A DNA stretch of 64,000 nt from Methylocystis sp. KS32 (GTDB lineage: Bacteria; Pseudomonadota; Alphaproteobacteria; Rhizobiales; Beijerinckiaceae), in the NCBI GenBank assembly GCA_002862095.1, contig PHSQ01000001.1, forward strand, positions 310,001 through 374,000, read 5' to 3'. The position numbers were made by a program, and so were the translations under genes. Position 1 is the stretch's first letter. Each line of letters begins with the position of its first letter. Below the pieces are notes generated by a model. That model did not search any database, was not told the DNA's origin, and worked only from the letters and a program-made list of their open reading frames with translations. Shown here one piece after another: positions 41,396-49,943 of this stretch.

Positions 41396-42586
41396 ATGAC
41401 AGAACAAACGCTCGCAATTCGCGTTGTCGACTCGCTGGAAAGGGTCGACCGGGTCGCATGGGATAATTGCGCCAATCCCCAGCCAAGGGCTTTGGTCGAT
41501 CCGCTACGAGAGAAATACAATCCCTTTGTCTCGCATGCGTTTCTTGTCGCGTTGGAGCGCTCGGAATCGGTCGGCGGCCGCTCCGGCTGGGCGCCCGCTC
41601 ATATCTTGGTCGAGAACGTGGCCGGCCGTCTAGTCGCCGCCGCGCCGACTTATCTCAAGAGCCACAGTTTGGGAGAATATGTCTTCGACTCCGGCTGGGC
41701 GGAATATTATCAACGAGCCGGCGGCCGCTACTATCCAAAGATCCAGGTCGCGACTCCTTTCACGCCGGTTGGCGGACCTCGTCTACTTCTGAGCCCGGAC
41801 GCTCCCGAGGAAGCGGCGGAGGCGCTGCTAGCAGGGCTGCGCGCGCTGCGTGAAAGAAGCGGCTCCTCGTCTGTGCATATCACCTTTGTCGAAGAATCTC
41901 AGTCGCGGCGCCTGAAGCAGGCGGGCTTCCTGCTTCGCAGCGGACAGCAATTCCATTTCTTCAACGAGGGCTATCGCGACTTCGACGATTTCCTCGAGGC
42001 ATTGTCCTCGCGCAAGAGAAAATCCATCAGACGCGAGCGACGCGAGGCCCTGGGCGACGACATCGAGATAGACTTACTCAGGGGAAGCGATATCAAGCCG
42101 CCCCATTGGGATGCTTTCTTCAGCTTCTATATGGAGACGGGCTCTCGCAAATGGGGACGACCATATCTTACCCGCGCTTTTTTCGATCATATCGGCGCCA
42201 TGATGGCCGACCGAATATTGTTGGTGATGGCGCGGCGCCGCGGAGAATATATCGCCGGCGCGATCAATTTTCTCGGCGACGACGCGATCTATGGACGGAA
42301 TTGGGGAACGCTGGAGCAGCGCCCCTTCCTTCATTTCGAAGTCTGCTATTATCAAGCGATCGACTACGCCATTCGAAACGGATACAGGCGGGTCGAGGCC
42401 GGAGCGCAGGGGGAGCATAAGCTGGCGCGCGGTTACCGGTCCGTCATGACATTTTCGGCGCATGAATTCGCGGACGCCCGTTTCGGCGCGGCCGTGGCGG
42501 ACTTCCTCATCCGGGAGCGTCAGGCGGTGGAGCAATCGATAGCAGAGTCCGAAACCGCTCTCCCCTTCCGCCGCGCCCCCAATTGA
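41396..42586 (+). CDS. FemAB/GNAT-like protein (DUF482, peptidogalycan family)
   Basis: The protein has 396 residues. YNPFVSHAFLVALERSESVG near residue 42, GWAEYYQRAGGRYYPKIQVATPFTPV near 100 and FNEGYRDFDDFLEALSSRKRK near 190 are the features of the DUF482/GNAT-like family, thought to be cell-envelope acyltransferases. The C-terminal half carries GRNWGTLEQRPFLHFEVCYYQAIDYAI. The start is ATG 41396; no strong ribosome site is present. It is 59 bases downstream of spoVR and probably in the same transcript. Confidence 0.82.
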   Translation: MTEQTLAIRVVDSLERVDRVAWDNCANPQPRALVDPLREKYNPFVSHAFLVALERSESVGGRSGWAPAHILVENVAGRLVAAAPTYLKSHSLGEYVFDSGWAEYYQRAGGRYYPKIQVATPFTPVGGPRLLLSPDAPEEAAEALLAGLRALRERSGSSSVHITFVEESQSRRLKQAGFLLRSGQQFHFFNEGYRDFDDFLEALSSRKRKSIRRERREALGDDIEIDLLRGSDIKPPHWDAFFSFYMETGSRKWGRPYLTRAFFDHIGAMMADRILLVMARRRGEYIAGAINFLGDDAIYGRNWGTLEQRPFLHFEVCYYQAIDYAIRNGYRRVEAGAQGEHKLARGYRSVMTFSAHEFADARFGAAVADFLIRERQAVEQSIAESETALPFRRAPN

Positions 42587-42638
42587 GCGACGAATTGAAA
42601 CCACGCGCCACTTTCGTCTTTGCTTGGCATGAGAACTC

Positions 42639-44063
42639 ATGGAAATTGCCGAAATGGATAAATTTACCGTCAAGCGATTCCTGCCGTGGGTCGTGGCGAG
42701 CGCCCTGTTTATGGAGCAGCTTGATTCGACCATCGTCAACACCGCCGTTCCTGCCATGGCGGCAAGCCTCCATGTCGAGCCCTTGAGCCTGAAAGCCGTC
42801 GCGGCGAGTTATATTCTGAGCCTTGCTGTCGGCATACCCGTGAGCGGATGGATCGCCGACAAATATGGAACAAGGCGCGTCTTTATGCTCGCCGTCGCGA
42901 CATTCACGATCTCTTCGGTCCTCTGCGGCCTTGCTCAAAACATCGCCCATATGATCGCCGCGCGGATTTTGCAGGGAATGGGGGGCGCGATGATGATGCC
43001 GGTCGGCCGGCTCGCGGTCATTCGCGCATTTCCCAAATCCGAACTGTTGCAGGCTATGAATTTCATCATCATTCCGGCGCTCATCGGCCCGCTGCTCGGG
43101 CCAACCATCGGAGGGCTGATCGTTCATTGGGTCTCATGGCGCGAGATTTTCTTCGTCAACATTCCTGTCGGAATCATCGGGCTTTGGCTCGCCCTTCGCT
43201 ACATGCCGGAATATTACGGCGGCGCGTCGCCGCCACTGGATTGGCTCGGCCTTGGTCTCTTTGGCGGCGGAACCGCTCTATTGTCATGGCTGCTCGAAAT
43301 TTTCGGCGAGCATGAAATCGCGGCGACGCCCGCCGCCGCGTTATTCTGCGTATCATTCGCATTGCTCGGAGCCTATTGGCGCCATGCTTTAAGGGAGGAA
43401 TTTCCGCTTCTGCGCATCCGGCTGTTCGAGACTCGCACTTTCCGCGTGTCGGTGATCGGCGGCTTTATCACCCGCCTCGGCGTCGGCGGTCTGCCATTCC
43501 TCACGCCCCTGCTCCTGCAGGTCGGCCTCGGCCTGCCGCCATGGGAATCGGGCCTGCTCATGATGCCCACGGCGGCGGCCGCGATGGTCATGAAAACCAT
43601 ATCGAAGAGCGTGCTGGCGCGCTTCGGCTACCGCAAGGTTCTTATCGTCAATACGGTGATGATCGGCGCAACCATCGGTCTTTACGCCTTGGTGACGAAA
43701 GGAACGCCGCTAGAAGGCATCGCAGCCATTGGACTGGCGCTCGGTTTTTTCAATTCGCTGCAATTCTCCAGCATGAACAGTCTGGCCTATGCGGATATTC
43801 AAGAGAAGGATTCGAGCCAGGCGAGCACCATCGCGAGTTCGTTCCAGCAAATCTCGATGAGCTTTGGCCTCGCCTTCGGGTCTCTGGTGGCGGGCTGGTA
43901 TCTCGACGGCTTGCCGCAATCAGACCAGCCGGCGGTGATCGCCGCCTTGCATCAGGCTTTTCTGACGCTGGGCGCATTGACGGCGCTGTCCTCGTTGTCG
44001 TTTTGGAGTCTGCGCCCGCGAGACGGGGAAAGCGTCAGCGGCGCGGCCCCCGAACTCGCCTGA
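42639..44063 (+). CDS. MFS exporter of the DHA2 (14-TMS) family
   Basis: The 474-residue inner-membrane protein resembles EmrB-type proton-driven exporters. Motif D1-like EQLDSTIVNTAVPAMA is in the first helix, motif A GWIADKYGTRRVFML near residue 70, RILQGMGGAMMMPVGR near 107, and motif C-like IPALIGPLLGPTIGGLI near 145. Fourteen helices are likely. No periplasmic adaptor (EmrA) gene is adjacent. The start is ATG 42639, or ATG 42654. The substrate is unknown. Confidence 0.9.
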   Translation: MEIAEMDKFTVKRFLPWVVASALFMEQLDSTIVNTAVPAMAASLHVEPLSLKAVAASYILSLAVGIPVSGWIADKYGTRRVFMLAVATFTISSVLCGLAQNIAHMIAARILQGMGGAMMMPVGRLAVIRAFPKSELLQAMNFIIIPALIGPLLGPTIGGLIVHWVSWREIFFVNIPVGIIGLWLALRYMPEYYGGASPPLDWLGLGLFGGGTALLSWLLEIFGEHEIAATPAAALFCVSFALLGAYWRHALREEFPLLRIRLFETRTFRVSVIGGFITRLGVGGLPFLTPLLLQVGLGLPPWESGLLMMPTAAAAMVMKTISKSVLARFGYRKVLIVNTVMIGATIGLYALVTKGTPLEGIAAIGLALGFFNSLQFSSMNSLAYADIQEKDSSQASTIASSFQQISMSFGLAFGSLVAGWYLDGLPQSDQPAVIAALHQAFLTLGALTALSSLSFWSLRPRDGESVSGAAPELA

Positions 44064-44169
44064 TGCGCCGATTAACGGAATCGACCGCGGCGGGCGCGAA
44101 GGCGCGAACGCCCTTATTTCCGCCGTCATTTTTCAGAACATGGCGCTTGAAAACAGAAGGTTGTTCGCA

Positions 44170-44949
44170 ATGTCGCGCACATGGATCCTGTCCCTTCTTG
44201 GCGGCGTTTTTTGTTCGCTCGCTTTCGCGGCCCAAACCGGCCATGCGCAATATTATTCGCCGGTTCCCGCATACCCGCCCTATGGCTATTATGAACCGGA
44301 GCCGGACATCGAGGAATACCGGCCGCAACGTCGGCCTCGGGCGCGGATCGATCCAGATTATGATATGGAGGAGCGCGCGCTCGATCGTCGCGCCCGGCGG
44401 GAGCGTCTCCCGGCGGGGGGGCGCGGCGAGGGCCTCCCCCCCGACGCCGATCCAAATTATTCGACTCCGATCGATTACGACGACGAGGTGGACTTCCGGC
44501 AAACCACGGCCACGCTGGTCGACGATCCTTTCCGCGACAGGAGCGGAACGATCACCATCGACACTGGCAAACGTAAGCTTTACCTTTCGCTCGGAGATGG
44601 CCAGGCGATCGAATATGGCATCGGAGTCGGCCGCCAGGGTTTCGCCTGGAAAGGCGTCGCCCAGATCGGCCGCAAGGCCTTCTGGCCCGGCTGGACGCCC
44701 CCGCGCGAGATGCTGCTCCGCCGTCCCGACCTGCCGGGCCATATGGATGGCGGGATGGACAATCCGCTCGGCGCGCGCGCGCTCTATCTCTTCAAAGGCG
44801 ACAAGGATACGCTCTTTCGCATTCATGGCACCAATGAGCCGGAAACCATTGGTCAAGCGGTGTCGTCCGGCTGCATTCGAATGCTCAACGCCGATGTGAT
44901 CGATCTTTACAAGCGCGTCAAAAAGGGAATGAAGGTGGTCGTGCTTTGA
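44170..44949 (+). CDS. L,D-transpeptidase (YkuD family)
   Basis: The 259-residue periplasmic enzyme cross-links peptidoglycan (3-3 links) or attaches proteins to it. A signal peptide (WILSLLGGVFCSLAFA) is followed by a Tyr/Pro/Arg-rich linker (PVPAYPPYGYYEPEPD). The YkuD domain runs from about 120 to the end, with the catalytic HGTNEPETIGQAVSSGCIRM-type motif near 220 (His and Cys present). The start is ATG 44170 with GAAGG nine bases upstream; an earlier in-frame ATG at 44140 is less likely. Confidence 0.93.
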   Translation: MSRTWILSLLGGVFCSLAFAAQTGHAQYYSPVPAYPPYGYYEPEPDIEEYRPQRRPRARIDPDYDMEERALDRRARRERLPAGGRGEGLPPDADPNYSTPIDYDDEVDFRQTTATLVDDPFRDRSGTITIDTGKRKLYLSLGDGQAIEYGIGVGRQGFAWKGVAQIGRKAFWPGWTPPREMLLRRPDLPGHMDGGMDNPLGARALYLFKGDKDTLFRIHGTNEPETIGQAVSSGCIRMLNADVIDLYKRVKKGMKVVVL

Positions 44950-44991
44950 GCGCTCCCTCTTGCGCGCGGCCCGCGAGTGGCGACCGAACTT

Positions 44992-45798
44992 TTATCCGAG
45001 CAGAATATCCACCGCCGCCTTCAGATTGTCGGCCACGAGATGAGGCGGTTCTGCGAGACAGCTTTCGTGTCCAGGGCGGTATTTTCCGGTTTTGACGAGA
45101 ACGCCCGTCATGCCAGCGGAAATTGCTCCACCGACATCGGCTTCCACATCGTCGCCGATCATCGCGACGTTTTCGGCCGCGCAGCCGAGACCTTGCGCCG
45201 CGAGCCGAAAAAAGGTCGAAGAAGGCTTGCCGAGAATCGTCGCTTCGCGCCTTGACGCATATTCGAGCCCCGCCACGAAGGGACCGGCGTCCAGGCTCAG
45301 TTCGCCGTCATGGTCGAGAAAATTGCGGTTTTTGGCCAGGGCGAAGAACGGCGCCTCGGCCTGAATTTTCCGAAACGCCTGGTTTAAGCGTTCATAGGTG
45401 AAGAAATGGCCGGCGTCGCCCACGACGACAGCCTCCTTTCCATCGAGGGGCAATTCAGCAAAATCTTCCCGGAGGTCGGGATGAACGACGAGAAAAGGGA
45501 CAAGCCCTTCCCGGAGGAGAAGGTCATGCGCGATCGTCGCGGGGGTGTAAACCTCATCTATCACGACGGGTAATCCGAGTTCCTCGAGCCCCTGAACGAT
45601 GCGTCGGCGGGGACGACGGGTCGTGTTGGTGATGAATTTCACCGGAATCCCCGCCGACCTTATGCGCAGAACCGCTTCCAGCGAGCCCGGCAGGAGGCGG
45701 CCGCCGACATAGACGACGCCGTCGAGATCGAGCAGCAGCCCTTTCAAAAGCCGTATGTTGCTGGCGAGCGACGGCGAGCGGTCGGAACGCATTTTCAT
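44992..45798 (-). CDS. HAD-IIA family phosphatase
   Basis: The 268-residue cytoplasmic phosphatase resembles NagD/LHPP enzymes. Motif I is LLLDLDGVVYVGG (nucleophile Asp near residue 24), motif II FITNTTRRP near 56, motif III Lys in ILGKPSSTFF near 189, and motif IV AMIGDDVEADVGGA near 212. The C2 cap lies between motifs II and III. The substrate is not evident from context. It begins three bases after the upstream metalloprotease-like gene, so the two are probably co-transcribed. Confidence 0.9.
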   Translation of the reverse strand: MKMRSDRSPSLASNIRLLKGLLLDLDGVVYVGGRLLPGSLEAVLRIRSAGIPVKFITNTTRRPRRRIVQGLEELGLPVVIDEVYTPATIAHDLLLREGLVPFLVVHPDLREDFAELPLDGKEAVVVGDAGHFFTYERLNQAFRKIQAEAPFFALAKNRNFLDHDGELSLDAGPFVAGLEYASRREATILGKPSSTFFRLAAQGLGCAAENVAMIGDDVEADVGGAISAGMTGVLVKTGKYRPGHESCLAEPPHLVADNLKAAVDILLG

Positions 45799-45801
45799 CC
45801 C

Positions 45802-46671
45802 CTATCCAGAGAAGCCGGAGAGAAACTCGCGCCATAACTGGGAGGAGTCGGCGTCATAAATTTCGAAGAAAGAGCGCTTGAAAGGTTCATTGTTTTCGAT
45901 ACGGCCCACAAGGCGCGAAAACGCTTGCGGGTCGCCGCGACGCAACCAATCCACGAACATCGCCGCCTCGCGATAAGCCAGACTTTGGCGTCCCGACCAG
46001 GCGTCGCCTTCGAACAATTCTGGCGGCGGCTCGATCTGGAAACGGATCGAAGAGAAATCGCGCCATATTCCCCGGTCCTCGACGACAATGGCGTAGCCCT
46101 TGGCCATCGCCCTGGCGGCCATGCTCTGCTTCGCCCCCTCGGCGCCCGCGCCACCGGAGACCAGCGTCGCGAGACCCTCCGTGAACCAACTCGGCGGACG
46201 AGAGGCGAAGAGCGAGGTCCGCCAGCCAAAGATATGGGAATGCGAGAGTTCGTGAACCAGCACTCCCTCGAGCCGGTCCGTTTCGTCTCCACAAAGCGTC
46301 GGAGACAAAAGCACATAACCAGAACGGGAAACGCCGGATATAGTGGGTTCCTCCAATCCACTTGCACGCGCGTAGTCTTGGAGGGAAGCGTAGACCCCTA
46401 TCGTCGGGATGCGGGCGAAGGGGCGCCCTTGCTCCTTCTCGACGCGGACGAGGGCGGAGGACAGGAGCGCCGCGACCCGCCCCGCGCAGGCGCGCGCGCT
46501 TTCCTGAAAGCGTATGCGCGGATTTCCCTCCAGCGGGAGCAGATTTGTCGGCTCGTTGAAGCGGGCGACAACATAATGCCGCAGAAGTCGCAGCGGCGCG
46601 CGAAGGCCAGTTGTCGCGCCAGCCAGAACGAGTACGAGCGCCACGATCTTAAGTAAACGCGAAATCCTCAT
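45802..46671 (-). CDS. membrane-anchored putative zinc metalloprotease
   Basis: The protein has 289 residues. An N-terminal hydrophobic helix (LLKIVALVLVLAGATTGL) serves as signal or anchor. A zincin-like motif HELSHSHIFG is at about residue 140, followed by WFTEGLATLVSGG near 160, where Glu could be the third zinc ligand as in gluzincins and the peptidase MA family. The start is ATG 46669-46671. It overlaps nothing divergent and probably forms an operon with the HAD phosphatase. The substrate is unknown. Confidence 0.78.
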   Translation of the reverse strand: MRISRLLKIVALVLVLAGATTGLRAPLRLLRHYVVARFNEPTNLLPLEGNPRIRFQESARACAGRVAALLSSALVRVEKEQGRPFARIPTIGVYASLQDYARASGLEEPTISGVSRSGYVLLSPTLCGDETDRLEGVLVHELSHSHIFGWRTSLFASRPPSWFTEGLATLVSGGAGAEGAKQSMAARAMAKGYAIVVEDRGIWRDFSSIRFQIEPPPELFEGDAWSGRQSLAYREAAMFVDWLRRGDPQAFSRLVGRIENNEPFKRSFFEIYDADSSQLWREFLSGFSG

Positions 46672-46864
46672 GCCTGCGTCCGCGTCTCGGACCGCCACTC
46701 GCGGTCGGGCCGCGAGTGGCGCGTTAAGAGAGTGTTACTTCAAAGTCACATCAGACAAGAATTGGCAACAATCGACACAATCGCTATTGGCGCCAGGAAT
46801 CGCCGCGGTTAAGTTTTCGACGGGAGCCCGTCTGGACCAACCCTTTAGGGGACGACAACTCGCT

Positions 46865-47206
46865 ATGCCCGCGATGCGCCGATGGCTTATGTTCGTTGTT
46901 CTTGCCGTGGCGCTGGTCGTCGGCGGACAAGGGAGCGTTCGCCACATCGTCATGTCGATGGGCGTCTCCGACGGCGGGGCGGCGCATTGCCTCGACCAGA
47001 AGAACGGCGCGCCGGCCCAGCAGCATGGCGATTGCTGCACGCTCTGCAATTTGTCCGTCTTCGCCGCCGCTTCTGCGGCGCCGGCGCCGATATTCGCCAT
47101 TGCGCCGCCTGTCACCATCCGGCTAGCCAATTTCGGCGTCGCAGGCCCGCGTCCCAGCTGGCTTTACAAGTCGCACCAAGCGAGAGCCCCCCCGATTTTC
47201 AGCTGA
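46865..47206 (+). CDS. DUF2946-like small exported Cys/His protein
   Basis: The protein has 113 residues. An N-terminal hydrophobic segment (WLMFVVLAVALVVGG) suggests export or membrane anchoring. The centre holds HCLDQKNGAPAQQHGDCCTLCNLSVF with four Cys and two His, as in DUF2946 proteins. These are often found beside metal or copper transport genes. A second hydrophobic stretch follows (APAPIFAIAPPVTI). The start is ATG 46865. It lies 112 bases upstream of the TonB receptor on the same strand, which suggests joint function. Confidence 0.7.
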   Translation: MPAMRRWLMFVVLAVALVVGGQGSVRHIVMSMGVSDGGAAHCLDQKNGAPAQQHGDCCTLCNLSVFAAASAAPAPIFAIAPPVTIRLANFGVAGPRPSWLYKSHQARAPPIFS

Positions 47207-47318
47207 GCCCGAGGCGTTCTCGACGCTGTTTCCATCCGAAAACTCAATTTGCGCGCCTCCTTTGGGGAGCAGCGCGGCTGTCCGCCCGGCCATAGGCGGA
47301 AACCAAGGATTATAAGAC

Positions 47319-49691
47319 ATGTCTTCTTCCCTCTTCACTCGCGCCGCTGGCGCGAGCGTCAGCGCTCTTGCGCTCGCTCTCGGCGCGCCTGCCGCGCTGG
47401 CGCAGGAAGCATTGCCGACCATCGACGTCGGCGCCGCCGCGACACCAAACCCCGCCGCGGCCCCTGGCGCCGCAGGCCCCCTTCCGGCGGTTTCGTCGCA
47501 GTCTTCTCCCGATGTCGTGGATAACCCGCGGCCCGGCGCCCATCCGGACGTCACCGCCTCCAGCGAGCGCGAATATTCGGAGAAACAGGTCACGCAGCGC
47601 ATTTACTCCCAGCCGGGCGAAGCGCTGGAAATCGTGCCGGGCCTCATCGTCGCCCAGCACAGCGGCGTTGGCAAGGCGAACCAGTATTTCCTGCGCGGCT
47701 TCGCCCTAGACCATGGCTACGACATTGGCATCACCCTCGACGGCATGAACGTCAACCAGCCGTCGCATGTGCACAGCAACGGCTATGCCGACACCAATAT
47801 GCTCATCCCGGAATTGCTCAGCGGCGTCGATGTCCGCAAGGGGCCCTATTTTGCGGACGAGGGCGTGTTCTCCTCGGTCGGCGCCGTTCATATGCAATAT
47901 GTCGACTCGCTGCGGGATGGCCTTATCATCGCCTCCGGCGGCAGTTTCGCCTGGGGCCGCACGGTCATGGCCAAATCATGGGGCGTCGGCGAAGGCGAAT
48001 TGCTGATGGCCTTGGAAGGCAATATCTACAATGGTCCATGGGAGCGCCCCGACGAGGAGCGCAAGATCAACGGGGTGGCGCGGTGGAGCGCCGGCACCGA
48101 GGACAATGGTTACGCCATCACCGGCATGGCCTATTCCAACCACTATTTCGCCACTGACCAGATCCCCAATCATCTGGTGTGGTTGGGATTGATGTCGCGC
48201 TGGGGCACGCAGGATCCGACCGATGGCGGCAACGCCTCGCGCTACAGCCTTTCGGCGCGCTGGAGCGAGACGACCAAAGAGCAATGGTCTCGCGTCGAAG
48301 CCTATTTCATCCACAACGACACCAATCTTTACGACAACTTCACCTACCAGCTCTCCAATCCCGTGACCGCCGGCGGGCTGGGAGACCAGACACATCAGTT
48401 CGACCACCGCAATCAGATCGGCATGAAAGCCCAACACGGCTGGAATTATAATCTGGCCTCGTTCCCGACCGAAACGCGGGTGGGAACGGATAATCTTTTT
48501 GACTTCATCCACAACGGCAATGGCGATTCTTCCCAGCGCATTCAATACGATCAGATCGCCGACAATTACATCAAGGAATATATCCAGGCCCTATGGACCG
48601 ACACGACCTTGAAATGGACGCCATGGATGCGCTCGACCGCCGGCTTCCGGCTCGATTATGTGCATGGCTCGGTGAATTCCGAGGCGAATCCGATAGCGGC
48701 CCAAGGTTGGCTTAACGGAACGCCGTTTTACCTCGGCAGCTATAACAACGGCGAACTCGGCCGCTTCTTCACCAGCCCCAAATTCGGCACGGTGTTCGGG
48801 CCGTTCTACAATACGGAATTCTTCCTCAATTATGGCGAAGGCCTTCGCGCGGAGGACATGCGCGCCGCGACCAACCATTTCGCCACGGACGGCACGCAAT
48901 ATACATATATTCCGAATGTGCAGCTTCTGACCAAAACGCGCGGCGCGGAAGGCGGATTTCGGGCCAAGCTGTTCGATGGGTTTGAAACTGATCTTTCACT
49001 GTTCTGGCAGCACATGGACGCCGAACAGGAGTTCAACGCCGATTCCGCCACCAGCGTCTACGGCCGCCCCGGTCGGCGTTACGGCTTCGAATGGACCACC
49101 AAATATGATCCGGTCTCCTGGCTGCATTTCGACAGCGAAGTGACCGGAACTCATGCGCGCTTCCAAGGCTTCGACACGATACAAGCCGCTACTCTGGCAA
49201 GCTATCTCTCCGGCGGGCCGGGCAGCGACGGCGGCCTCTGGCCGATGGGCCTGAGGGGGCTGTCTCCGGGCAATTTCCTCTCGCTCGCGCCAGTCTGGGT
49301 CGCGACCGCGGGCCTCGAAATCGGCGAGAAAACCGGCTGGTTCAGCGGCCTGCAATATCGCTATTTCGGCGCGCGGCCTCTGACCGAGGACGGCCAGATC
49401 AGTTCGCCCGCCACCGGCACAGTGAACGCCCGCCTCGGCTATCGCTTCGACAATGGCTGGAAAGTGCAGTTGGACGGGTTCAATATCACTAACTCCCGCT
49501 CGGACATGATCGACTATCAAGCCAATATGTTCGGCAAGCAGGACTTCCTTCTGTTCCCGAGATACGCTGGCGGCAGCGCCTACGGCATCTCGGGTCGGGT
49601 GTTCAAGCCCATCGATCCGCCGGCCGTCCGCATAACCTTGAGCGGGCCGATCGCCTGGGGCGAAGCCACGCCCATCACATCGAAGAATTAA
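47319..49691 (+). CDS. TonB-dependent outer-membrane receptor
   Basis: The protein has 790 residues: signal peptide (ALALALGAPAALAQ), a Pro/Ala-rich spacer, a plug domain at about 85-200 (QPGEALEIVPGLIVAQHSG, QYFLRGFALDHGYDIGITLDGMN, VHMQYVDS), and a 22-strand barrel with a late FDNGWKVQLDGFNITNSR typical of TonB receptors. No classical TonB box is obvious in the spacer. The ligand is unknown. The DUF2946 neighbour and the His/Met-containing HVHSNGYADTNM segment make metal uptake a reasonable guess. It ends at a strong terminator hairpin. Confidence 0.93.
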   Translation: MSSSLFTRAAGASVSALALALGAPAALAQEALPTIDVGAAATPNPAAAPGAAGPLPAVSSQSSPDVVDNPRPGAHPDVTASSEREYSEKQVTQRIYSQPGEALEIVPGLIVAQHSGVGKANQYFLRGFALDHGYDIGITLDGMNVNQPSHVHSNGYADTNMLIPELLSGVDVRKGPYFADEGVFSSVGAVHMQYVDSLRDGLIIASGGSFAWGRTVMAKSWGVGEGELLMALEGNIYNGPWERPDEERKINGVARWSAGTEDNGYAITGMAYSNHYFATDQIPNHLVWLGLMSRWGTQDPTDGGNASRYSLSARWSETTKEQWSRVEAYFIHNDTNLYDNFTYQLSNPVTAGGLGDQTHQFDHRNQIGMKAQHGWNYNLASFPTETRVGTDNLFDFIHNGNGDSSQRIQYDQIADNYIKEYIQALWTDTTLKWTPWMRSTAGFRLDYVHGSVNSEANPIAAQGWLNGTPFYLGSYNNGELGRFFTSPKFGTVFGPFYNTEFFLNYGEGLRAEDMRAATNHFATDGTQYTYIPNVQLLTKTRGAEGGFRAKLFDGFETDLSLFWQHMDAEQEFNADSATSVYGRPGRRYGFEWTTKYDPVSWLHFDSEVTGTHARFQGFDTIQAATLASYLSGGPGSDGGLWPMGLRGLSPGNFLSLAPVWVATAGLEIGEKTGWFSGLQYRYFGARPLTEDGQISSPATGTVNARLGYRFDNGWKVQLDGFNITNSRSDMIDYQANMFGKQDFLLFPRYAGGSAYGISGRVFKPIDPPAVRITLSGPIAWGEATPITSKN

Positions 49692-49703
49692 TTTACCAAG
49701 AAG

Positions 49704-49727
49704 AGGAGCGGCGTCATCGCCGCTCCT
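49704..49727 (+). terminator. terminator after the TonB receptor
   Basis: A perfect 10-bp stem, AGGAGCGGCG / CGCCGCTCCT, with a TCAT loop, 12 bases after the receptor stop. It is compact and GC-rich but lacks a T-run. Confidence 0.65.
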
Positions 49728-49734
49728 GTCGCTC

Positions 49735-49785
49735 AGAGCATGTTCTTTTCCAAGAACCGCCCGGCGCCTCTCGAGAACATGCTCT
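49735..49785. repeat. intergenic hairpin repeat
   Basis: Arms AGAGCATGTTCT (49735-49746) and AGAACATGCTCT (49774-49785) are perfect 12-bp inverted copies. The GCATGTTC core is shared with the hairpin at 13266-13306, which suggests a dispersed palindromic repeat family. Confidence 0.6.
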
Positions 49786-49823
49786 AATTCTACTGCGTCA
49801 TGAACGAATTTGTCGGCGGTTTC

Positions 49824-49901
49824 GTCATTGCGAGCCGAAGGCGTGGCAATCCAGGGGGCTGGCGCGGCTTAAGGATTGCTTCGGCTCGCGCTTGCAATGA
49901 C
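49824..49901. repeat. 78-bp REP-like palindrome
   Basis: GTCATTGCGAGCCGAAG at one end is matched in inverted orientation by CTTCGGCTCGCGCTTGCAATGAC at the other, around the sequence GCAATCCAG / GGATTGC. The TCATTGCGAGC-type arm is a well-known mobile intergenic palindrome type in several bacterial groups. It lies between the converging TonB receptor and Aas genes. Confidence 0.65.
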
Positions 49902-49943
49902 GGGCGCTGGCCCAGCCCCAGGCCGCTTCGTGACGCAGCAGAA

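Noticed and set aside
43376..44899. A 507-codon plus-strand frame spanning the MFS and L,D-transpeptidase genes
   Set aside because: It is a shifted frame through two recognisable genes and the spacer, with no motif of its own.
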